A stretch of 7,336 nt of DNA from Gemmataceae bacterium (GTDB lineage Bacteria > Planctomycetota > Planctomycetia > Gemmatales > Gemmataceae), in NCBI GenBank assembly GCA_947474875.1, contig CANJKY010000170.1:1-7336 (forward strand), written 5' to 3'. The stretch's first letter is position 1. Each line of letters opens with the position of its first letter. Both the position numbers and the translations under genes were made by a program. This document shows, piece by piece, positions 1 to 6,200 of the stretch. The notes beneath the pieces were generated by a model, which was given only the letters and a program-made list of their open reading frames with translations, was not told the DNA's origin and searched no databases.

Positions 1-1
1 A

Positions 2-24
2 GAGCGGACGGGACGTCCGCGCTC
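2..24 (-). terminator. Hairpin downstream of the EVE gene, candidate terminator
   Basis: A perfect 7-bp inverted repeat (4-10 with 14-20, loop GGA) can be extended by GA/TC-type pairs across a one-base bulge to 2-24. It lies about 33 nt beyond the stop codon of the minus-strand EVE gene, where a terminator is expected. Any T-run that would follow on the minus strand lies outside the window, so Rho-independent termination cannot be confirmed. Confidence 0.35.
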
Positions 25-56
25 CCAGGTTGCCGCTCGACTCGTGGAGAAACGGG

Positions 57-524
57 TCACTTCTTCGGTTTGGCGGATTTCTTCACCGCCGGTTTCTTCT
101 TCGCGGGTGCCGCCGGCGTGGTGGCCGCCATCGCCTCGATCCGCTGCCACAGTGCCTCCGGCACCGGCATCACCGACAGGCGGCTCTGCGTCACCAACTC
201 CCAGTTGGCGAACGCCTTGTCCGCCTTGATCGCCGCCAGCGTCACCGGGTGGGCCAGCCGCCGCACCGCCGCCACCGGCACGGCCATCAGCTTCGGATCC
301 GTCTCGTTCGGGTTCGGTTCGGGCGGGCCGGTCACCTCCATCACGCCCACCACCGCCTTCTCGTCGCCGGTGTGGTAGTAGAACGCCCGGTCGCCGGGGG
401 CGCACGCCCGCAGGTGCTTGAGCGCCAGCGGGTTGGCCACCCCGTCCCACAGGGTGCGGCCGTCGCGTTCCAGGTCGGCGTAGCTGTAGCAGTCCGGCTC
501 GCACTTCATCAGCCACAGGGCCAT
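57..524 (-). CDS. EVE domain-containing protein (PUA-like fold)
   Basis: This 155-aa protein is almost entirely one EVE domain, the family that includes human THYN1. Visible family signatures are the opening ALWLMKCEPDCYSYADL (residues 2-18), the WDGV segment (26-29), the YYHTGDE segment (49-55) after a GD turn, and SRLSVMPV (114-121). EVE domains have a PUA-like fold and are thought to bind modified bases in nucleic acid; that is family knowledge and the ligand here is unknown. The usual WDGVRNYQAR stretch reads WDGVANPLAL, so the pocket may differ. Residues 134-155 form an added Ala/Pro/Lys-rich basic tail, possibly contacting nucleic acid. The ATG at 524-522 was chosen because the family's N-terminus begins there and GGAG lies 7 nt upstream; in-frame codons further upstream antisense the neighbouring gene. 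It is divergent from the DUF1579 gene. Confidence 0.9.
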   Translation of the reverse strand: MALWLMKCEPDCYSYADLERDGRTLWDGVANPLALKHLRACAPGDRAFYYHTGDEKAVVGVMEVTGPPEPNPNETDPKLMAVPVAAVRRLAHPVTLAAIKADKAFANWELVTQSRLSVMPVPEALWQRIEAMAATTPAAPAKKKPAVKKSAKPKK

Positions 525-531
525 GACGGGT

Positions 532-535
532 CTCC
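532..535 (-). promoter_or_regulatory. Ribosome binding site of the EVE gene
   Basis: GGAG on the minus strand, 7 nt before the ATG at 524-522. It decides the start against the much longer in-frame upstream extension. Confidence 0.6.
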
Positions 536-697
536 GAGGAAGGTTGGGGAATCCTCGAACTGTATCGGCTGCGGAAACAAAGAATCCCGATTCGGAGCGG
601 CTGCTACCGACATTGCCGCTCGCCCGCCGGCGTGTCATCTTCCCGCACCCTTCCCGCATTGGGGTGTACGCTGCACCCTGCGGGGAGGATGCATCTC

Positions 698-704
698 GGA
701 GGAG
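698..704 (+). promoter_or_regulatory. Ribosome binding site of the DUF1579 gene
   Basis: GGAGGAG, a strong Shine-Dalgarno sequence, lies 6 nt before the ATG at 711. The 525-710 gap between the divergent genes otherwise holds no convincing sigma70 promoter pair; a short GGGTG/CACCC repeat (662-666 and 674-678) lies just upstream. Confidence 0.8.
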
Positions 705-710
705 TAAGCC

Positions 711-1217
711 ATGCGGACGACGATCGCGGCGGTTCTGGCGGCGGTGTGCGGGGTAGGGGTCGCGCAGGAGCCGGCCAAGCCCGGCCTGGAGCACGAGTGG
801 CTGAAGAAGCACGAGGGCACTTGGGCGGCCACCATGAAGTTCGGCGGGATGGAGAGCAAGGGGACGGCGACGTACAAGATGGAACTGGGCGGGCTGTGGC
901 TGACCAGCACGTTCGAGGGCGACATGCTCGGGCAGAAGTTCTCCGGCCGCGGGATGGACACCTACGACCCGGCGAAGAAGAAGTTCACCAGCATCTGGGC
1001 GGACAGCATGAACACCGGGTTCGTGCTGATGGAGGGCACCTACGACAAGGACAAGAAGACGCTCACCATGACCGGCACCGGCCCCGGGCCGGACGGCCCG
1101 GCCACCAAGTTCAAGTCGGTGGCGGTGTACCCGGACGACGACACCGAGACGTTCAGCATGTACATGGGCGACACGAAGGAGCCGTCGTTCGTCATCGAGT
1201 ACAAGCGGAAGAAGTGA
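711..1217 (+). CDS. Secreted DUF1579-family protein
   Basis: This 168-aa protein begins with a likely Sec signal peptide: MRTT, a hydrophobic AAVLAAVCGVGVA core, and a probable cleavage site after Ala18. The rest resembles DUF1579, a lipocalin-like beta-barrel family of unknown function common in Planctomycetota. Supporting segments are the EHEWLKKHEGTWAATMKF opening of the domain (27-44), the GGLWLTSTFEGDMLGQKFSGRG stretch near residues 60-81, TYDPAKKKFTSIWADS (about 84-99), and a closing TFSMYMGDTKEPSFVIEYKRKK. The length is close to a single domain plus leader. No catalytic residues can be named. The only cysteine is in the leader and does not form a lipobox, so the product is probably soluble after export. 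It ends at a hairpin shared with the convergent hydrolase gene. Confidence 0.85.
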   Translation: MRTTIAAVLAAVCGVGVAQEPAKPGLEHEWLKKHEGTWAATMKFGGMESKGTATYKMELGGLWLTSTFEGDMLGQKFSGRGMDTYDPAKKKFTSIWADSMNTGFVLMEGTYDKDKKTLTMTGTGPGPDGPATKFKSVAVYPDDDTETFSMYMGDTKEPSFVIEYKRKK

Positions 1218-1240
1218 GCGGCTCGCCATCAAAAAAGAGG

Positions 1241-1267
1241 AAGCCGACGGCAGGGGCCGTCGGCTTT
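1241..1267. terminator. Bidirectional hairpin terminator between convergent genes
   Basis: A perfect 11-bp inverted repeat (1241-1251 with 1256-1266) has the tetraloop AGGG and begins 23 nt after the DUF1579 stop codon. On the plus strand the stem closes with TTT. On the minus strand it is followed by CCTCTTTTTT (1231-1240 read in reverse complement), a better T-tract though offset by four bases. It can therefore serve both the DUF1579 gene and the convergent hydrolase gene. Confidence 0.75.
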
Positions 1268-1317
1268 CGGGGAGAGGCCGGGGGAAGGGGGGACTGACAG
1301 GCGGGCGGCCCTGGCTC

Positions 1318-1365
1318 ACCGGGGCCGACTTGGTGTCTCGTCACCTGGTTAATGCAAACCCCGGT
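1318..1365. repeat. Nested inverted repeat in the convergent intergenic region
   Basis: ACCGGGG (1318-1324) pairs perfectly with CCCCGGT (1359-1365). Inside this, GGTG (1332-1335) pairs with CACC (1342-1345) around a 6-nt loop. It lies within the 3' region of the minus-strand hydrolase transcript, 28 nt beyond its stop, and may fold in that RNA. No T-run follows, so it is not a standard terminator. The function is unknown. Confidence 0.3.
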
Positions 1366-1392
1366 CCAGTACGGACAGAAAATCCTGGCCGG

Positions 1393-2253
1393 CTACTTCT
1401 TCTTCTCCGCCCCGAACAGCGCTTTCCGCGCCTGCTCCACCTGCTCCGGTGTCCACCGCACCACCTTCCCCTGCACCAGCTCGGTGATCGCCTTCACCCC
1501 CCGCTCGCACTTCATGGCGTCGAAGTGGTTGCACCCCACCAGCACCGCCGGCACCCCCTGCTCCTGCAGCTCGTCCGGCCACTGGCTGCGGACGCCCACC
1601 ACCCCGTCCCCGTCGATCCGCCCGGCCTTGCAGATGACCACCCCGAACTGCACGCACTTGTCGGCCGTACACTCCCACCCCTTCGCCTGCGTCTCCCGCA
1701 CGTCCGGCAGCAGGGAGCGGATGAACCGCTGTTGCGTCTTCGGCAGGGTGAAGTCCGGGAACCTCGCCCAGTCCGACCCGCGGTGCGGGGCGGCCACGCA
1801 CACCACCTTCGTCACCCCGGCGTCCGGGAACAGCTCGACGAACCGCCGCACCACGATCCCGCCGGCCGAGTGCCCGACCAGCACGATCTCCTTGTACCCG
1901 GCCGCCTTCACCGCCGCCACCCCGTCCCGCAACCCCTTCGACAGCACCACCGAGTCCACCGGCCCGGTTTGTGCGTAGCTGAACCCGAACACGTCGGCGT
2001 CGGCCGCCAGCGCCTTCACCAGGTCGCCGGTCGGCTTCTGCCACGCGTGCGGGTCGGCGGCCTCGGCCAACCCCTGGCGGATCGGGCGGGGCATCAGCCC
2101 GTGGACCAGAACCACCGCCGTGTCCGCCTTCCGCTTCAGCTTCGGCAGGTCCGCCTCGGCCACGTCCGGGGTGATCCCCCAGAACTTGGTGGGCAGTTCG
2201 GCGGCCGGGGTGAGGGCGACGGCGAACGCGACGGCGGCGGCGGCGGGCGTCAT
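1393..2253 (-). CDS. Secreted alpha/beta hydrolase, lipase/esterase-like
   Basis: This 286-aa protein has an alpha/beta-hydrolase fold. VVLVHGL (47-53) is the oxyanion-hole strand with its HG dipeptide. GHSAGG (127-132) is the nucleophile elbow with Ser129. GDGVV (215-219) offers Asp216 as the acid, and CNHFD (241-245) offers His243 as the base. AAPHRGSDWARF (154-165) resembles the post-elbow strand of lipase/PGAP1-like members. The substrate is probably an ester or lipid, but it cannot be read from sequence. The first 19 residues are Ala/Val-rich and look like an export signal ending in PAAE, although the n-region lacks a basic residue. The start at 2253-2251 fits this leader; there is no clear Shine-Dalgarno, and the upstream in-frame extension (to 2517) has poor coding character and crosses the dcd start. 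The protein ends in GAEKKK. Four cysteines at 195, 200, 208 and 241 could form disulfides. Confidence 0.88.
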   Translation of the reverse strand: MTPAAAAVAFAVALTPAAELPTKFWGITPDVAEADLPKLKRKADTAVVLVHGLMPRPIRQGLAEAADPHAWQKPTGDLVKALAADADVFGFSYAQTGPVDSVVLSKGLRDGVAAVKAAGYKEIVLVGHSAGGIVVRRFVELFPDAGVTKVVCVAAPHRGSDWARFPDFTLPKTQQRFIRSLLPDVRETQAKGWECTADKCVQFGVVICKAGRIDGDGVVGVRSQWPDELQEQGVPAVLVGCNHFDAMKCERGVKAITELVQGKVVRWTPEQVEQARKALFGAEKKK

Positions 2254-2263
2254 GGGTACCGGG

Positions 2264-2292
2264 TTGCGCGAGGGGGTGTCGAACGCGATAAT
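2264..2292 (+). promoter_or_regulatory. Candidate dcd promoter in the divergent intergenic region
   Basis: TTGCGC (2264-2269) and GATAAT (2287-2292) are 17 bp apart and resemble sigma70 -35/-10 boxes (3/6 and 5/6 matches). The -10 lies in the only A/T-rich patch of the 195-nt gap between hydrolase and dcd. A small inverted repeat, CGATA(2286-2290)-ATTG-TATCG(2295-2299), overlaps it. On the minus strand the same patch gives TACAAT (2296-2291), a possible -10 for the hydrolase, without a recognisable -35. The rest of the gap up to 2433 is purine-rich with nothing else recognisable. Confidence 0.3.
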
Positions 2293-2433
2293 TGTATCGG
2301 TCGGTTCAATAGCCCGGATGGACGTGACTCGGCCAATTCGGGCGGGTTGGGGAACGGGCGGGGCCGGAGAAAGCGGCGGCGGGAGAGAGGGTTTCCCCCA
2401 CACCGAACCGATTGTGAACGAGCGCCGACACCC

Positions 2434-2439
2434 AGGAGG
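2434..2439 (+). promoter_or_regulatory. Ribosome binding site of dcd
   Basis: AGGAGG, followed by further G residues, ends 9 nt before the ATG at 2449. It fixes the dcd start and rules out the upstream in-frame extension. Confidence 0.8.
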
Positions 2440-2448
2440 GGGCGAACG

Positions 2449-3072
2449 ATGGGCATCCTGCCGGACTGGCTGATCGAACGGGACGTGAAGATCGAGCCGT
2501 TCGCCCCGCAACAGCACCGCCCGGGGATCATTTCCTACGGGCTGACCAGTTACGGGTACGACGTGCGGGTCGGGCGGAACTTCAAGGTGTTCACCAACGT
2601 GTACGGCAGCACGGTGGACCCGAAGAAGTTCGACCCGAAGAGTTTCGTGGACATCGAGGCGGACGAGTGCGTCATCCCGCCGAACTCGTTCGCCCTGGCC
2701 GAGACGGTGGAGTACTTCGACGTGCCGCGGGACATGCTGGTCATCTGCCTGGGGAAATCGACCTACGCCCGCTGCGGGATCATCGTGAACGTGACCCCGC
2801 TGGAACCGGAGTGGCGGGGCAAGGTGACGATCGAGATCAGCAACACCACCCCGCTGCCGGCCAAGATCTACGCGAACGAGGGCATCGCCCAGATGCTGTT
2901 CTTCCGCGGCGAGGCGGTGTGCAAGGTGAGCTACGCCGACAAGAAGGGCAAGTACCAGGATCAGAAGGGGCTGACTTTGCCGTTTGTGACGGGTGCATCG
3001 AACGCGGCGCCTTCACCCGACCCGCCGAAAGCGCCCAGAGCGCCCGGCGCGGAGAAGCGGAAGAAGCGCTAA
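2449..3072 (+). CDS. dcd: dCTP deaminase
   Basis: This 207-aa protein deaminates dCTP to dUTP and ammonia, feeding dUTPase and thymidylate synthase in cytosolic pyrimidine dNTP supply. The family is recognised by SYGLTSYGYDVRVG (29-42), the nucleotide-binding GKSTYARCGI (102-111, with Ser104 and Arg108), and the catalytic block EWRGKVTIEISN (121-132). Glu129 there is the expected general acid/base, matching E138 of the E. coli enzyme. LPAKIYANEGIAQMLFF (136-152) completes the trimeric dUTPase-like core. Some relatives also hydrolyse the triphosphate to dUMP (bifunctional DCD-DUT); sequence inspection alone does not settle which applies. Relatives are usually about 185-195 aa, and the extra length here is a Pro/Ala then Lys/Arg tail from about residue 184, ending EKRKKR. 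The next gene, also in dNTP metabolism, starts 190 nt downstream. A strong Shine-Dalgarno supports the start. Confidence 0.93.
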   Translation: MGILPDWLIERDVKIEPFAPQQHRPGIISYGLTSYGYDVRVGRNFKVFTNVYGSTVDPKKFDPKSFVDIEADECVIPPNSFALAETVEYFDVPRDMLVICLGKSTYARCGIIVNVTPLEPEWRGKVTIEISNTTPLPAKIYANEGIAQMLFFRGEAVCKVSYADKKGKYQDQKGLTLPFVTGASNAAPSPDPPKAPRAPGAEKRKKR

Positions 3073-3073
3073 A

Positions 3074-3113
3074 CTGGCCGGACCCGCGCAGGCGCCCGCC
3101 GCCCGCCGGCCAG
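3074..3113 (+). terminator. Hairpin immediately after dcd, candidate terminator
   Basis: CTGGCCGG (3074-3081) pairs perfectly with CCGGCCAG (3106-3113), beginning one base after the dcd stop codon. The 24-nt loop is itself GC-rich. The sequence after it (AATAACTAT) is A/T-rich but not a T-run, so this is a plausible but non-standard terminator or an mRNA 3'-end stabiliser. It suggests dcd and nrdJ need not share one transcript. Confidence 0.35.
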
Positions 3114-3138
3114 AATAACTATCGCCCCAGGACGGCCG

Positions 3139-3158
3139 TTCGGTCTGTACACACTGAA
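3139..3158. promoter_or_regulatory. Imperfect 20-bp palindrome upstream of nrdJ, possible operator
   Basis: Eight of ten base pairs are complementary around the centre TGTACA; the mismatches are 3142/3155 and 3145/3152. It overlaps the -35 region of the candidate nrdJ promoter, a position typical of a repressor site. It does not match the NrdR box consensus I know. The regulator is unknown. Confidence 0.3.
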
Positions 3159-3175
3159 CAAATTGGTGGTAAACT
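3146..3175 (+). promoter_or_regulatory. Candidate nrdJ promoter
   Basis: TGTACA (3146-3151) and TAAACT (3170-3175) are 18 bp apart and each match the sigma70 hexamers at 4/6. They lie in the most A/T-rich part of the dcd-nrdJ gap, giving a leader of about 80 nt that contains the hairpin at 3206-3231. The match is weak and unsupported by experiment. Confidence 0.3.
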
Positions 3176-3200
3176 CCCGATCACCGGAGTGAGTGTTCAT

Positions 3201-3231
3201 CCCCCCCCCGGCCGCACTCGCGCGGCCGGGG
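3201..3231 (+). repeat. C9 tract and strong GC hairpin in the nrdJ leader
   Basis: Nine consecutive C residues (3201-3209) run into a perfect 10-bp inverted repeat (3206-3215 with 3222-3231, loop ACTCGC). The hairpin ends 31 nt before the nrdJ ATG, and no T-run follows. As RNA it would be a very stable structure in the 5' leader and could affect translation or transcript stability. The C-run could also slip on replication. No cobalamin riboswitch features accompany it. Confidence 0.45.
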
Positions 3232-3262
3232 CATCGCCCGACCGACTTGACTGGACCACGCC

Positions 3263-6200
3263 ATGCAGATCACCCGCCGGTTCACCCGCGAAGGCCACGA
3301 CCCGTTCGCCGCCGTCGCGTTCGCCCCCCGCGCCTCGAAGATCGTCAACCCGAACGGGTCGGTGGTGTTCGAGATGACCGACATCATGGTGCCCGAGGGG
3401 TGGAGCCAGGTGGCGGTGGACATCCTGGCGCAGAAGTACTTCCGCAAGGCGGGGGTGGCCGCCCGCACCGCCAAGGTGGCCGAGGAGGGCGTCCCCGCGT
3501 GGCTCCAGCGGAGCGTGCCCGAGCCGGGGGCGGAGATCGTCGGCGAGCGGGACAGCCGGCAGGTGTTCAGCCGCCTGGCCGGGTGCTGGGCGTACTGGGG
3601 GTGGAAGGGCGGGTACTTCGCGTCGGAACAGGACGCGCGGGCGTTCTTCGACGAGACGTGCCACATGCTGGCCACCCAGATGGCCGCGCCGAACAGCCCG
3701 CAGTGGTTCAACACCGGGCTGCACTGGGCGTACGGCATCGAGGGGCCGGCGCAGGGCCACTACTTCGTGGACCCGGCGAACCTGGCGATGGAGCGGTCGA
3801 AGAACGCCTACGAGCGGCCGCAGCCGCACGCGTGCCTCCCGTACCACGCCGAGGTGACCACCCCCGGCGGGCCATTGCCGATCGGTCGCATCGTGGAAGA
3901 CGGGATGATCGGCCTGCCGGTGTATGACCGCGACGGCGTCACGCGGGTGGTGGCGGTGAAGCACAACGGGGTAAAGCCGGTGTACCGGGTGACGCTGGCG
4001 AACGGCAACTTCATCGAGGCGACGGCCGACCACCTCGTCCTCGCTTCCGCCGGACACAAGACCCGGAAGGAATGGGTCGAGGTGAGCGCGTTGAAGGTGG
4101 GAATGCGGCTGATCCAGCGGACGGACACGGCCATCGCCACCCGTAGTGAGGAACACGCCGCAGCCGAAGCGGCCCTCGCCGGCTGGCTCCAAGGTGACGG
4201 GTTCGTTGGTCAGTACGCGCACGGCACCAACCGCAGCCTCACAGTCGAGGCGATGACCGTCAACGCTGCGGAACGGGAGTACGTGACCGCCCTCGTCGAT
4301 CAGGTGTTCGACGGCATCCACAGCCACGAGCGGACCGCCGACGTGCAGGACGAGTCCCTGGATGTCCGCCGCCTGCGGTTGTACGGCGAGTCCCTCCGAC
4401 CGTTCGTGGAGCAGTACGGTTTGCTCGACCGGCGGTTGGAAATGCAGGTGCCGGTCGCGGTGAAGACCGGAGGGCATGCGGTGGTATCGGCGTACCTCCG
4501 GGCACTGTTTCAGGCCGACGGGTGTGTCCGCGTCCGCGAAGGGCGAGATACCAGCGACATCGTGTTCGGCACCATCTCGCCGAAGCTGGCCGTTGGGGTG
4601 TCTCAACTACTCCACAACCTCGGCATCTACAACCGCATTCAACTCTGCGAGGATGCCCGCGAAGACCGGCAGACGTACTACCACGTCAACATCGGGTGGC
4701 GGAGTGAGAAGCAGAAGTTCGCCGAGTGGATCGGGTTTGTGTCCGCGGACAAGAAAGACAAGCTGGTGTCCGCTCTGAACGTGCCCGGTCGGAGCGTAGC
4801 CCGGTTACGGGACGAGGTGATCGAGTCGATCGAACTGGTCGGCGAGATGGATGTGTACGACATCGAAACGGAAAGCCACAACTTCCTGACCAACAACGTC
4901 GTCGTCCACAACTGCTTCATCCAGAGCGTCAGCGACGACCTGGTGAACGACGGCGGGATCATGGACCTGTGGGTCCGCGAGGCCCGCATCTTCAAGTACG
5001 GGTCCGGCACCGGGTCGAACTTCTCGTCCATCCGCGGGGAGGGCGAGCCGCTCTCCGGCGGCGGGAAGTCGAGCGGGCTGATGAGCTTCCTGAAGATCGG
5101 CGACCGGGCGGCCGGGGCGATCAAGAGCGGCGGCACCACCCGCCGGGCGGCCAAGATGGTGGTGCTCGACCTGGACCACCCGGACATCGAAGAGTACGTG
5201 CAGTGGAAGCAGGTGGAGGAGCAGAAGGTGGCCGCGCTGGTGAGCGGGTCGCGGCTGCTGAACAAGCACCTGAACGCCATCCTGAAGGCCATCCACACCC
5301 ACCCGAACAAGGCCGACCAGCTCGACCCGGCGAAGAACGGCGGGCTGCGGAAGGCGGTGCTGGACGCCCGCACCGCGCTCATCCCGGAGAACTACATCGC
5401 GCGGGTGATGCAGCTCGCCCGCCAGGGGTTCACCCACCTGGAGATCGAGGAGTACGACACCGACTGGACGAGCAAGGCGTATTTCACCGTGTCCGGGCAG
5501 AACAGCAACAACAGCGTGCGGATCACCAACGAGTTCATGAAGGCGGTGGAGGCGGACACCGACTGGCACCTGTACTGGCGGACGGAGAAGGAGAAGGCGG
5601 CCAAGCAGGGTCGCGCGCCGAAGCCGAAGAAGACGCTCAAGGCCCGCGAGCTGTGGGACCACATCGCCGTCGCCGCCTGGGGGTGCGCCGACCCCGGCGT
5701 GCAGTTCGACACCACGTTCAACGAGTGGCACACCTGCCCGGTGGACGGGCGGATCAACGCGACGAACCCGTGCGTCACCGGCGACACGCTGGTGGCCACG
5801 TCCCGCGGGTGGGAGCGGATCGACACCCTGCTGGACGAACCGTTCGATGTACTTGGGGCGGACGGCCAGTTTCACCCGGTGAAGCCGGCGTTCCGCACTG
5901 GCACCAAGCCGGTGTACCGCCTGCGGACAAAAGCCGGGTTCGAGTTGAAGCTGACGGGCGACCATAAAGTGCTGACCGCCAACCGCGGGGACGTGCCGGC
6001 GTGCGAGCTACGGAAAGACGACGTGATCCGGCTTAGCCCCGCGATGATGTCCAAACATACGCGGGCGGACGGGTCGCTGGAACTGGACGAACGGGTTCGC
6101 GAGTTCCTCGGCTTGCTCGTCGGCGACGGCTGCCTGATGGGGGAGGCAGAAACGGCCATCGTCACCCTGTCGCCTGAGGAAGCGGGCGTCGCCGCGCGGG

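Noticed and set aside
525..1319. In-frame N-terminal extension of the EVE gene on the minus strand, giving a 420-aa protein
   Set aside because: It runs antisense through the whole DUF1579 gene and its terminator hairpin, has Arg/Pro-rich shadow composition, and the EVE domain begins exactly at the ATG at 524 behind a Shine-Dalgarno.
1330..2448. In-frame N-terminal extension of dcd
   Set aside because: It is antisense to the hydrolase gene, is His/Arg/Pro-rich without any domain, and the dcd start has a strong ribosome binding site and matches the family N-terminus.
3073..3262. Cobalamin riboswitch or NrdR box upstream of nrdJ
   Set aside because: Both were looked for because the enzyme needs B12 and RNR genes are often under NrdR. 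No B12-box-like GCCACTG and no match to the A/T-rich NrdR box was seen in the 190-nt gap.
3197..4606. 469-aa minus-strand open frame opposite nrdJ
   Set aside because: Long antisense frames are expected opposite genes with nearly all G/C third positions. The translation is Arg/His/Val/Leu-rich with no recognisable motif.
3833..4912. Frameshift, or insertion of a separate endonuclease gene in nrdJ
   Set aside because: The reading frame continues unbroken through both insertions, and both ends carry splicing motifs, so these are inteins rather than free-standing genes or introns.
4726..5967. Long plus-strand (413 aa) and minus-strand (386 aa, 4805-5965) frames in the middle of nrdJ
   Set aside because: Both are shadows of the nrdJ frame: the plus-strand translation is Arg/Gly/Glu-rich and neither has a domain, while the true frame carries well-conserved reductase and intein motifs throughout.
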